NCBI GenBank assembly: GCA_964035015.1
Contig: OZ036006.1
Location: 1,176,269-1,240,268, forward strand
Origin: Corallium rubrum
Taxonomy: Eukaryota > Cnidaria > Anthozoa > Scleralcyonacea > Coralliidae
DNA: 64,000 nt
Reading direction: 5' to 3'
Of the stretch, positions 37,950 to 48,835 are shown piece by piece. Made by a program: the position numbers and the translations under genes. Numbering within the stretch: position 1 is the first letter of the stretch; every line of letters begins with the position of its first letter. The notes beneath the pieces were generated by a model. It worked only from the letters and a program-made list of their open reading frames with translations, was not told the DNA's origin and did no database searches.

Positions 37950-39228
37950 TATTCAAAATTATGAACCGGAAATCGTTTTTCCAAATAAACTTCCGCACTT
38001 TCTTCGCTATGAACCAAAATCACAAGCAAAAGGGAAAGGAATGTTTTCGACAAACATTACTAAAGGTGAACAGAATGTAAGCTGTATTTCATGGGTCAAC
38101 TTTGGCAAAATTACTAGCGCATCTCGATTCAAACATTGGGATTTCGTTTGCAGTGACAGGCGATTAATAGGGATTAATTAATAGGGTTTGTGAATGCGAA
38201 TAGAAATCATTTTAAGGGAAAGATATATAAGGCTCCACTTGTTAGATTTGGTTTTTGGCAAAAGTATTGAATATATGCCACACAACAATCTTCGACGTTG
38301 GCAAACTAAAAAATGCAATTGGTTATAGTTGTATTTTCCGTCTTTTGCCGATTTCTCAGTCTGTGCTCAGTAATTTTTGTTGACTATTTATTGCGTGCCG
38401 CCGCTGTTTCTACGCGGGCTCAAATGACCTAGATTTCTGGCCAGGTGGGAGGGATGGGCAACCGAAGTCGAGATATTTTTAAAAGTCTGTTTAGTACTAA
38501 TTTTGGCAACAAATCTACTGTATAACCTACAAAATTTGATTATTCTGGACCAAATAATTGTTGAAAAAACAGTCCTAAGATAGTCTAGTCTATATGTTTT
38601 ATTCTGTTATGCCAATGGTAAGAGGGAAGGCTCAGGAAATCACTTAGTTTTATCAATGGATTTAATTGCACTGAGTAAATAAAGTGTACACCGTTTGGAT
38701 AATTACGGTAAATTACCCCATGTTGTTTCAACATTTTTGTTTGTCCACCGACGACATTAGTATCAATAGTATGGGATAACTCATCACGAGTGTGATATGG
38801 GATTTAACATCGTGGGATAACTAGTTATCCCATTGTTTTGACTGCTTATCGCATACTAAATTACGGTCATGATTTTCGTTTGTGTTTTCCTCATGAATTA
38901 TTAATGCATTTTTGAAAGGAAAATAACCACACAGTGAGATCCCGCTTACCGGGCTGGCTCGCCTCTCAAAAAACACCCCCTAACTCATGTTTAAATAAAA
39001 AACGTGATTTCACTGCGAGAGAGTCATGAGATAAAATGGTTAATTGATGGTCACGAGTGACATGGGATTTAACATCGCTCGTGAAGCTTCACTCACTATG
39101 CGTACTCATCTGCATGCTAATCAGTTGAATAAAGGATTTAAGCGGTCTGTTAGAACAATGAAATCTGGGTGTGTCATGAGATAAGAGGTGACAGAATGTC
39201 TACCAAATAACCACATACCGACCAGTTA
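37950..39228. other. No gene seen
   Basis: AT-rich; weak direct and inverted gggataact/catgggatttaacatcg units at 38760-39080. Confidence 0.45.
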
Positions 39229-39900
39229 AGGTTACAGGATACCCTTGGAAGCCATTTCAAGAAATTTGTTACCGCTCGCTCAATTTTTTTCCGATTTGTC
39301 TCAAATTTGCACCAAACATAGTTAAGTATGTGATGGACACTATCGTATTATACAGTAAATAAGAAATAAAATATTGTGCAGATATACTCATCAGTTTAAA
39401 ATCACAGTACCTTCGCGCCGCGGTTTAAGGCGGTCTTTGGTTTTACCTAAAAGCTCTCAATTTATCATATTTACACTTCTCAATGCTTGTTCTAAAAAAG
39501 TGTGTTCACGCGTTTTATTTATATAAAAATTACCTGAGTTACAAGCTTTTATTTGTCAATTGCTTGTGCCGCAACATAGGTCGAGAAATAAAATATCCTA
39601 GCTGCTAAACCACTACATTAATAAAAAAATGCGAACACACTTTCTTAGAACAAATATTGAGAAGTGTAAATATAAAACCAAAGACCGCCTTAAACCGCGG
39701 CGCGAAGGTTCTGTGATTTTAAACTGATGAGTATATCTGCAACAATATTTTATTTCTTATTTACTGTATAATACGATAGTGTCCGTCACATACTTAACTA
39801 CATTTGTTGCAAATTTGAGACAAATCGGGGAAAAATTGAGCGAGCGCAGAGCGGTAACAAATTTCTTGAAATGGCTTCCTAGTGTATCCTGTAACCTTGA
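39229..39900. mobile_element. MITE with about 220-bp inverted termini
   Basis: aggttacaggatacccttgg and the following 200 bp are mirrored at 39680-39900, including accgccttaaaccgcggcgc. Total about 670 bp. Confidence 0.9.
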
Positions 39901-40081
39901 CGATTTTCGTAATCTGTTGCTTTGAAATTGTTCATTCTGGTTTTCCTTTTGAGGATATAGACGAATCTGAGAGTGTTAATACTCTCACAGTGTTACTCTC
40001 AAATTTCGTTGCCTCGAGATTTATCTTGTTTATCACTTGCTATAGATTGACCAGGCGGAAAGCGTAATCTATTGATTAGAG

Positions 40082-41267
40082 CCCAGCATAAAACACGAAG
40101 CAGTGGCATTTTTAAAATATTTATTGAGACCTAACGTTTCGTTGTATTACGTACAACATCTTCAGAGACTAAGGGGGCGATTACATGGACCGGGCTGACC
40201 CGGTTAACCGAGCTAGCCCGGTTAACCAAGCTAGCCCGGTTAACCGGGATGAGTTTACGAAACGATTACATGGAGCGGGCTAGCCCGGTAAGCCGGGATG
40301 ATTCAGGCCGAAATTCACAATTATCATGTAAATAAGGGCAAAGCTACGTAGTTTTACTTCAGTTTTACACTAATTAGTCTATTATTTATTTTGTAAGCCC
40401 ATCGTTAATAAAAATTTTGTTAGCCTGCGTAGCTGGCGGTTTTAAGGGGTGGTGGGTGGGGGGTGGTGGGTGGAGGGGTTGGGGTCAGCGTCTTCACGAA
40501 GACTAATTAATTTATTAAATCTTCGCTTTGATAACGAAACACACAAACAACGTTGATGTTCTATTTCAGTTCCTTTCAGCACTATTTATTCGCACAGACA
40601 AGCAAACGAACGAACGCGTATCGAAGCGAATTCAGCAGTTTTTCAGCCAGGTTTGCCGGGATGAAAACGATTACATGGACATTTTCATCCCGGTTAACCG
40701 GGCTAGCCAGCTTGCCGTGTAATCGAAATGTTAAAACAACATGCGTTTTATATATAAAGCGGGCTAGCCCGGTTAAAGGCTAGCCCGGTTAACCGGGCTA
40801 TGTAATCGCCCCCTAGATAAATCTAAATCTAAAATCGCAAAACTAGATATTTCAATTTACATACAAAAGGTCTTAACCAATAAAAAGCGAGAATAAAATA
40901 AGCTTATTAAAGAAATAATAAAAGTGAGAAAAGAGGAAGGATTAAATGGTTGGTGACAGACGAAATCAAAACAAGTAGAGTGGCAACCTATGTTAGCATT
41001 TGAGGAAGGTTTAAGTTTAGCAATAAGCAAACTTTCACGTAAAAGAAGTTCAGATTCAAAAGAACAAGAGTTAATAATTTTAAAGTCGTCGAAAGAAATG
41101 GGGTGTCCATTGTGAAGATGGTGTGAGAGAATGCTAGTTGGAGGAGGATTTTTGCGTTTTCTTCCAGTAATAGCCGAAATGCCCATATGCTCTTGTTTAT
41201 CACTTGGTATATATCTCCAAGATCGTATCATCATTTCTGATGGGATTAGAGATTTGTTATGGGCCAT
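40082..41267 (-). pseudogene. Penelope-like element 3' end, split by a MITE
   Basis: The - strand frame 41267-40857 contains HHLHNGHPISFDDFKIINSC then SFESELLLRESLLIAKLKPS, the C-terminal part of a GIY-YIG endonuclease as found in Penelope-like retroelements. Downstream on the same strand, after the MITE 40173-40813, lies CTGAAGA, a GTTGTA/TACAAC stem, GAAACGTTAG and an AATAAA-rich tail (40170-40082). The reverse-transcriptase part is missing. Confidence 0.65.
40173..40813. mobile_element. MITE with GGGGGCGATTACA termini
   Basis: Ends gggggcgattacatgg and tgtaatcgccccc. Internal repeats of tagcccggttaaccggg. A solo end of the 37.4-kb MITE lies within it. Confidence 0.85.
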
Positions 41268-41777
41268 GCAGCGGGTACCCTAATTACCCGCTTAGGCTAA
41301 GGACCTGTTTATATGGAGGCGAGTCACCCCGTCAGCCCAGTCTTGTCATATGGCGAGTTCCTGGTCGATAGAACAAGCACTGTTTTTCCAAGAAACAGTG
41401 TTTATTACTCGGGCTACCGCAGGTAGACGAGTCTAGGTTTCGCGATTCTTATTATCGGCCGCTGGCGATATTGACCAATAAGCTTTGCAAAACTGAGGCA
41501 TGTGACTATACCTATGCACGTGACCAGAGCATGCCCTTTCTCGTCTCGGATGTGTTTTCTGTGTTCACAGACATAGTTATTTGGGCAGTAACGTCGCTGG
41601 CAAGTATCTTGATATTATATACGCTTACAATCGCACACGTTAATAATAGTTGTGTTGATATTTAATTACATGTGTGGAAATACGTTAATAAATACAGGCA
41701 ATCGTGTTTTGTTATTGCACATTATGTTTTCTATCGGAGAATTGGATTGTGTTTTGACTTTTGTCTGTGACCAATGT

Positions 41778-41784
41778 GTTTAAT
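41778..41784 (+). repeat. Target-site duplication GTTTAAT, left
   Basis: Seven bases immediately before the left terminus, identical to 47486-47492. Confidence 0.9.
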
Positions 41785-41821
41785 CATAGATAATAGAAGG
41801 GAGTGAGAAGGATTGGAAACT
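41785..41821 (+). repeat. Left terminal inverted repeat, 37 bp
   Basis: CATAGATAATAGAAGG to GGATTGGAAACT; perfect match to the complement of 47449-47485. Confidence 0.95.
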
Positions 41822-41964
41822 CTATTGTTCCAGGCCGACGCGCCAAAATTATGTTGAGCCGCTGGCGTTAGCGATCACGTGATGCTCAAGCGACACAGCG
41901 TTGACAGGGAAAATCAATAAATCATGTAAATACTCAGAGTTTCTTGAAACACAATGTGATTTAA

Positions 41965-44900
41965 ATGCCACAAAACTGCGCTTTTTTCAATTGCTCGTTT
42001 AGCAGAAGATACCAGGGAATAAGTTTGTTTAAAATACCAGCGAAAAAGTCGTCGGATTCAGACCACACGGCAAAAATAAAAGATGATGCCCGAGCTACCT
42101 GGAAGAATGTGATTCTCAGGACAAGAGAGGAGACGAAAGAACTGCGAGAACGCTTTAAACAGAACAACATTTATTTGTGTGAAAACCATTTTGACCCATC
42201 GCTTATTGATGAATTCCCATACGTTGACAGCCTTGGAAGAGCAAAAAGTCGGAAGATTCTTCAAACGGGAACGATTCCTGACCGCAATTTGCGACAGAAA
42301 ACGTTGGACTTGTTGACAAAAAATTCAGAAACAGCTGAAAGAAGAGTACTTGTGAAACACGAAATTCCTTCATCTTTACCTTCGTTTCCAAATCTTAAGA
42401 AGTACTTTGACAGAGATTACGACTACTTGAAAGGGTGGACAAAGAATATTTCAGAAGATTCTATAATCCTAGAACTGCGCGAAGAAGGTTTCCTCATACC
42501 AAAGTTTCATATTGAAATTTCCAAGGAACTCGATGTTTCTTTGGCTGTGTATGGAGCATCGGTGCCGAAAAGTTCTGCATTTTTTTTAAACAATTTCTCG
42601 AAAATGACTGGCAAGTTCAAGGAGTTGCATACAAATTTATACAAGCTAAACGTCTGCAAAGGAATTTTATTTCCAAATGTATCCTTTGTCTCTGAGCGTT
42701 CAAGAAATGTTTTTTGTCATGTCATCCCAATGGTAGTAGCCAAAGGCTCTACTTGTCCAGTTAATTACTCACAAGTATATCGGTCAAACAAGTGTGAAAT
42801 ACTTCTTGATGGACGTGAAAGCTGTGTCCCATGTACAAAGGCAAATGAAGAAAACACTGCCAAAAAAGAGGTTTGTCCTGCCAAAACGAGAGCGCCTCTT
42901 TCAGCGTGCTCAAGTGCAAAGTTAGTGGCCACCGTAAGAGAAGACCGAATCAAATTAAAAGAAGCTGAGCTGAAGTGCGCGCAACTTGAACAACGATTGG
43001 AAAGAATGAATACAGAGATCAACAACCATGATATACAGCTTGATGAGGGACTTCAAAAATCAATGTTGTCTATACTTAACACAACAGATCTTGCTACATC
43101 TCCGCACATGAAACTCATTTATGAACAGCAACAAAAGGCCATGATTAGCAATAAACATGGCCACAGATGGCATCCACACTTTATTGAGTTTTGTTTATCA
43201 ATCCATGCTAAGTCATCAGCTGTATATAACGACTTGAGAAGAAGTGCCAATAACCCAGATGGTCTTTTGTACTTACCACATGAAAGAACACTCAGAGATT
43301 ATAGGAACCACTTCAAGCCAGAGGCAGGATTTGTTGTAGATAATATCCTGATGCTACAAAAGATGGTCAAGGATTATAGTGGCACAGCTAAGTATGTAGT
43401 CCTTGTATTTGATGAGATGAAGATAAAGGGTCGACTAGTATTCGACAAACATTCGGGAAAGATTGTGGGTTTTACCTCACTTGGTGATCCAGAACTGGAT
43501 TTTTCCACTTTCGATGAACTGCAGATTGCAACTCATGTTCTTGCCTTTATGGTCCGAGGTGTACAAACATCACTGAAATTTATGTTAGCCTATTTTTACA
43601 CACGCACTATTGTCTCCTATCAACTTATGACTATATTTTGGCGTGCTGTGGCAATTCTGGAAATGAATTGCAAATTGTTTGTTGTTTCAGCAGTTAGTGA
43701 TGGAATGTCTGCCAACAGAAAGTTCTACAAACTACACAGGTTCATTTCTGGAGATGAAAATGAGAAGTGTATTTATAGAACCATAAACCTATTTGCTCCA
43801 CAACGGTACATCTGGTTCTGGGCTGATGTTCCACATTTAATGAAGACTTCAAGAGGTAAATATCAAAGTTGGTGGAGGGAAGGGGGTGTTCTTGCAAACT
43901 TATATGCTTTAATTTTTTTCCAAACACAGCATTGCTATTAATTATAAACATGTTCATGCAAACATAAAAAGTGCTTTGCACAGATGTCTGTTTTGTAAAT
44001 TTAAATTAAATTTTAATTTTAATAAAATTGTAAATTTCTCATTAATTCTGAGTTTGCCAACAATAGAAAAACCTTAATTTTGAATCTCTTGGGAGTCGTT
44101 TTCAGTTTGTTTCTCTGTATTTTAAGTTTATTTATATTAATAGCAACTGTGTGCTTTGTTATTTCATTGCATGTCTATCCTGAATGCCTGAATACCAGAA
44201 ATGCCCTGACAAAGCATACATAACTTTATTACTGGGACAAAGGGGTGGATCAGGGGGCATAGTTGTCCAGGTAGATTATACAATATTAGCTGAATAATTC
44301 TTTTGTCACATGATGAGCACAGCATTGATTTAGGGTGACCATGCTGTGCCCCCTCCCCCACATCCCACCCACCACCACCACACTAGACACCACCATCTCA
44401 GGTCCACCCATTTCCTATGATTGGGATACAGCATGCACATCTATGACTTTTACAAGACTTTGTACATGTACAATTTGCACTGTCAACAACATTCTGATTT
44501 TACATAAAAACTTCAACTGTTCCCAATTTAAGTTCCTATAAACTTTTTTGTTGAAGTTTTCATTCAGGATTGCCTGAGCCAATATGAAATTAAATGTTTG
44601 CAACTATTCTAGGAAAGTCAGAAATGTTTTTAAACATTTTAACTTCCTGTCAAGATTTCCTAACTTCCTAGGTGTTTTGAGCAAAGAAGAAACATCAATG
44701 ATAGCATCTTTGTTCAAAGCAGGAAGTTTACGAACACTTCCACATTCTCTAGTACATGAGTCTATCCATGGTTTATTCTATAATTTATAGGTAATCTGCA
44801 TAGTTCAGGACCAGGTTGCACTAGACTTTTGTGGAATAATGGAAAGTCTCTTTTGTGGGAACACATAACTCGGTGTTATTTTCAAGATCTAGACCTTGGT

Positions 44901-45605
44901 CTCCACCAACTTCCCAAACTTACCATTGAACATATTTATCTCACACCATATGCAAAAATGAAGGTAAACCTTGCAGTGCAAGTTCTGTCCAAAAGCATGG
45001 CCAAAGCTCTTCGTAGAACATTACCCATTGATGAGATAGCTGAAACTGCTAGATTTTGTGAAATCATGAATGACTTCTTTGATTGTTGCAATGTCAGGTC
45101 ATTGGAAGAACATACAAAGAAAAAAAATGTCCTTTTGGCTCCATACAGAATTGCAAATGATCCACGTTTTACATGGTTAAAGAATACTTTTCTGAAGTAT
45201 TTTACTGATTGGGAAGACAGTGTGAACAGTCGAACAGAATTTAAAAAGAATGCAAAACTGATGATGAAATTATCTTGGCAAACGGTTGAAGGAATCCAAA
45301 TATCAGTGAACAGTTTAATTGAATGTACAAAATATCTCCTTGAGCAAGGAATGCCCTATGTATTGACAGAAAGATTTATGCAAGACTGTTTGGAGGAATA
45401 TTTTGGGCATCAGCGCCAACGGGGTCGCCGATCAGATAATCCAGACGCTTTACAGTTTGGTTACAATGATCGCATTCTACAAATTCAAAGAAATGCTGGT
45501 TACATTCCTCATGGAAATGTTAGTGGTTGTAAACCAAAGGTTGAATCTAAATGGGTTAACATTAGAGAAGAACCTTTACCCAAAAGGAAGAAATCACAAC
45601 TTTAA
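41965..45605 (+). CDS. THAP-type P-element-like transposase, 2 exons (41965-43855, 44791-45605)
   Basis: Splicing at AGAG|GTAAAT and ATTTATAG|GTAATC joins the exons into about 901 codons without a stop. The N-terminus has a THAP-like C2CH finger (Cys5, Cys10, Cys72, His75), with GTIPDRN where THAP proteins carry AVPT. Then come a coiled-coil-like stretch (EAELKCAQLEQRLERMNTE) and the RNase-H-like core. Candidate acidic residues: Asp483 (VLVFDEMKIKG), Asp579 (AVSDGMSANR), Asp621 (ADVPHLMK, a motif of the P-type insertion domain) and Glu832 (QDCLEEYFGHQRQRG). LLWNNGKSLLWEHI follows the splice, as in P and THAP9 proteins. Expected role: DNA binding at the ends, cutting and pasting. Start chosen because the finger begins at this ATG. 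Reading through the intron would stop early at 43941. Confidence 0.93.
43856..44790 (+). other. Transposase intron with an inserted repeat
   Basis: 935 bp, GT-AG. The segment 44036-44168 (ctgagtttgccaacaataga; atagcaactgtgtgcttt) is homologous to 13711-13836 in a PEX5 intron. Confidence 0.85.
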
Positions 45606-45754
45606 AGTCTAATAAGAATGGTGGAACATTTTAATTCACTATTTTCATGATATTTGTGATGTGGCACACCTACCAGAGTACTTTCAAGTATAATTTTAGT
45701 ACTAATAGATAGAGGCAGGGGTGGTGCTAGGATTCCAAGTTCTTACTTTTTGGG

Positions 45755-45870
45755 GTTGGTAGAAATGCTAAACAGGGTCCTATAGGATCCTGTAGGATCA
45801 TACAGGATCTTGTACAAGATCCTATGGGATCCTACAGGATCCTAGTTAGGATCCTGTTTAGGATTTCTAC
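45755..45870. repeat. Array of GGATCCT palindromes
   Basis: About nine AGGATCCT/AGGATCTT-type units in 110 bp (tataggatcctgtaggatca; gatcctacaggatcc) between the two convergent genes. Confidence 0.9.
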
Positions 45871-46188
45871 CAGGGCCATAGCAGCTAGTAAACAAATATG
45901 ACATTATCAGTCACTCTGTGTTTTACATGCGTCTCTTTTTTTGATACAAGTACATTTTATCTAGTGTGAAGGCACACATAAATTGGGAAGACATTTTTTA
46001 AGGGCAGATGCAGCATCATCTGGTAGGCACTGGTCAACCTGTGGCACCACCCCTGAATATAGGATACTGGCAAAGCATTCTACATGTATATTAGGTTTAG
46101 TCACATAACATTGTCCAAAACTCTAGTAGATATAGCAGTTATGTGGGTACCTGACAATCTGCAGAGCATACTGTAATTTCTGTTTATA

Positions 46189-47283
46189 TTAAATGTTTTT
46201 CTTTAATTCTTTTCTTAAAGCTTTTTTGCGCAACTCAAGTTTTTCTTTCAACTTATACTGTGTTACAATATCTTTAGTATATGAAAATGCTCTAACTCGG
46301 ATGTACAACATTACTATGTTTTGTAAACATGCTCTAGTTGTCTCATCCTTTTCTTGAGAAGCGTCTAATAATATAGCCTCCCAAGCAGATTTTACTTTTG
46401 GGTCTTCCAAAATATCAGCACTTAATTTTGTAAGAGGGACCTCTTTCACTACTCCTTTTGTGTATTTTCTGAAGAACTTCTCACATTCAACTGCTATAAT
46501 AACTAAATTTCCACAAGGTACCCACAGTCCACCTCTAGAAAGTGAATTGATGTACTCGTTCTCATCTGCTGACTTTAAAGACAACAAAAGGCATTGGATT
46601 TGAATTTGAGTGTCGGTTTGAGAGCGATGAAACTTACTCATTCGGTACAATTTGCCAATTATATAGCCAGCAACATACGACAATGGGCCATATTCAGATT
46701 CTTCAAGTGACTTTTCAATAGCCATGCTGTCTTCGTTTTGTTCCCCTCTTTTGTAAAATGAAACAAGTAAGTCCGGAAGGTTTACCATTATTAAATTCAG
46801 AATTTCTACTGACACTGGATTAGATACCAAAAACATATTCGCACTTTGCGGGATTAATTTATATAAATTCATGAGCAGCTTGTCTCTATCACATTTCCTG
46901 CAAAACTTTGCGTAAAGATTCTTTATAGATTGTACCAGGAGTTCAGTTGGCTGAAAGGTGACAGTTGTGAAGACATTTCTAACAGCCAACCCATAGATAT
47001 CACATTTTGCTAGGGACTCCGTAGCATTTAAAAGCATTTTCTCGACACATCTCGAATCTATAGGCGATACCAATTTTTCGATGACAGTTTCATTTGGATG
47101 CTTAGCTCTGCTATGAAGAGTTAGACCAACTTTTGACTTACAGATCTTGGTGCACAGTCCACAAGGATAAGATTTAGTTCCCTCACATTCGTCTAAACTC
47201 TCAGCAAGACACTCGTCCAAACTGCCAGTCTTCTTCGTCCAAAAGACACTCCACCACTTGTTGTAGTTGCTCGACAGATCCAT
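46189..47283 (-). CDS. Second transposon gene: C2H2 finger plus P-transposase-like C-terminal domain
   Basis: About 364 codons from ATG at 47283; a GTG lies just before it and an in-frame TGA further upstream. A C2H2 finger YPCGLCTKICKSKVGLTLHS with RAKHP (Cys41, Cys44, His57, His62; CX2CX12HX4H) is followed by a helical region. Next come GPLSYVAGYIIGKLYRMS and SLSRGGLWVPCGNLVIIAVE, patterns I associate with the C-terminal part of P-like/THAP transposase-related proteins (AGY..KL; RGGLW). The basic tail is KKALRKELKKNI. It points toward the transposase gene and ends 580 bp from it. Role unknown: it could be a split-off C-terminal domain, a partner or a repressor. It cannot be a distant exon of the transposase, since it is on the other strand. 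Confidence 0.8.
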   Translation of the reverse strand: MDLSSNYNKWWSVFWTKKTGSLDECLAESLDECEGTKSYPCGLCTKICKSKVGLTLHSRAKHPNETVIEKLVSPIDSRCVEKMLLNATESLAKCDIYGLAVRNVFTTVTFQPTELLVQSIKNLYAKFCRKCDRDKLLMNLYKLIPQSANMFLVSNPVSVEILNLIMVNLPDLLVSFYKRGEQNEDSMAIEKSLEESEYGPLSYVAGYIIGKLYRMSKFHRSQTDTQIQIQCLLLSLKSADENEYINSLSRGGLWVPCGNLVIIAVECEKFFRKYTKGVVKEVPLTKLSADILEDPKVKSAWEAILLDASQEKDETTRACLQNIVMLYIRVRAFSYTKDIVTQYKLKEKLELRKKALRKELKKNI

Positions 47284-47467
47284 CACTCTGGTCAGATCTC
47301 AATTCATCACACATGCTCAAGATATAATCACTAATACGATTACCAAACCGACAAGAAAATATATTTAGCATAAAGCCAATCTGTGTCGTCTCAAGACCAC
47401 GTGACCAGGGGAAATTGAAAACAATTACTTGTTCTCGCCCCAGACCCCAGTTTCCAATCCTTCTCAC
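47201..47467 (-). other. Overlapping upstream frame of the second gene
   Basis: A - strand frame entering from the terminal repeat reads CDELRSDQSDGSVEQLQQVV then ECLLDEEDWQFG, acidic and protein-like. It overlaps the start of the 46189-47283 frame, one base out of step. It could be the true N-terminus joined by an unseen intron or a +1 shift, or simply leader sequence. Confidence 0.35.
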
Positions 47468-47485
47468 TCCCTTCTATTATCTATG
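47449..47485 (-). repeat. Right terminal inverted repeat, 37 bp
   Basis: Perfect complement of 41785-41821. Confidence 0.95.
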
Positions 47486-47492
47486 GTTTAAT
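47486..47492 (+). repeat. Target-site duplication GTTTAAT, right
   Basis: Identical to 41778-41784. Confidence 0.9.
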
Positions 47493-47516
47493 AGACTTTA
47501 GATCTTAGCACTGCAT

Positions 47517-47585
47517 AGCCTGCGTGCAGACGCTTGTATTTCCGGTGATTAATCACCGGAAATACAAGCGTCTGCATGCAGGCTG
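47517..47585. mobile_element. Short perfect palindrome
   Basis: agcctgcgtgcagacgcttg, then tatttccggtgatt, is mirrored by aatcaccggaaata and caagcgtctgcatgcaggct. About 69 bp, no loop. Confidence 0.85.
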
Positions 47586-47924
47586 AGCACTGCATAACAC
47601 TGTGATTTTGCAGCAGCCCGAGTGAACGCCTGACCAGGCGTCTTGTATGATACAGAAGGATAAGTTCCTCTTTGCGAGAACTCGGCATTGGCAACCGGGA
47701 TCTCGGCAAGGCGGATAAACATTTCCTCGTAAAAAACACTTTTCTCCGGGTAACTGGATATACCGGGAAGAATTTTCCATATTCGTTGCTTTATGTCACA
47801 TTTGTTGATGGTAATCATCTCAAATATTACAACTTGCAAAGTATATAACTCGCTTTCATATAAACAGGCCATTAGCCTTAGGAGGTGTTCACCTCCCGTC
47901 TATGCGTAAAGCCTCTTTTACAGT

Positions 47925-48835
47925 CATCTAGTCCAGAGGTTGGAGGGGGAGTATTGTCACCTGAGTGGAGAATTTACGAGACCAACTCTTTTAGTGTAAT
48001 TTTGGGTGTAGATTACGATTTTGCATGTTGATCAAGTGTTTGAGAGGGCGTTTCCGAGAAACGGGGGGGGTCTTTACTTTATCAGTTTTACCTTAAAGGA
48101 CATTGGAAGTATACTTTCAGTTTGTCTCATTTGAAAGAACTCGTGAAATGGTATAGTAAGACAATTTTCCCATACCTATCTTAGTTTTCGAAATCTTGTG
48201 GCCAAAATCAGCGTGCAGTCCGCCATTTTGTAGATCTTGAAATATATATGACAAAGAGTGAGTAACTGTTTGTGCGTACCTTACTGATCTGTTTACATTC
48301 TTTCAACCCATTTCAGCTCAAAATTACAGCAGATGAAGAATTGGATGAACACGTTTCGTGAATCTAAATGATTCAATGTCTGTTGATAAGAATTTTCCTT
48401 TTTTTTTATATTTAATTTTTTTCCTATCAATAGACATTGAATCATTTAGATTCACGAAACGTGTTCATCGAATTCTTCATCTACTGTATTTTTGAGCTGA
48501 AATGAGTTGAAAGAATGTAAACAGATCTATAAGGTACGTACAAACAGTTACTCACTCTTTGTCATATATTTCAAGATCTACAAAATGGCGGACTGCACGC
48601 TGATTTTGGCCAAAATATTTCGAAAACTAAGACAGATATGGGAAAATTGTAAAGAGTCTAAACTGATAAGGTGAAGACCCGCTCTTTAACCCCCGTTTCT
48701 CGGAAACGCCCCCTCAAACACGTGATCAACATGCAAAATCGTAATCTATACCCAAAATTACACTAAAAAAAGTTGGTCTCGTAAATTCTCCGCTCGGGTG
48801 ACAATTCTCCCCATCCAGCCTCTGGACTAATCGCA
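47925..48835. mobile_element. 910-bp foldback-like element
   Basis: Both arms (about 400 bp each) contain gattacgattttgcatgttg, gggcgtttccgagaaacggg, agtgagtaactgtttgtgcg and ttgaatgat/atcatttaga in inverted order, around a centre near 48410. Confidence 0.9.

Larger units (their letters stand above)
41785..47485 (+). mobile_element. Complete P-type DNA transposon with two genes
   Basis: 5701 bp bounded by 37-bp inverted termini (41785-41821 and 47449-47485) that are identical base for base, beginning CATAGATAATAGAAGG, and by a 7-bp direct repeat. The transposase (41965-45605, +) has a THAP-like finger and RNase-H type residues; a second gene (46189-47283, -) converges on it. P superfamily elements start with CA and make 7-8 bp target copies, which fits. 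Intact frames and perfect termini suggest a young, possibly active copy. Confidence 0.93.
41301..47880. mobile_element. Outer inverted-repeat element hosting the P-type transposon
   Basis: Left end aaggacctgtttatatggag (41303) and right end tttcatataaacaggccatt belong to the GGCCTGTTTATATGG type. Between them 41785-47485 is the transposon and 41778-41784/47486-47492 its target copies. The remaining host element is about 870 bp. Confidence 0.6.
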
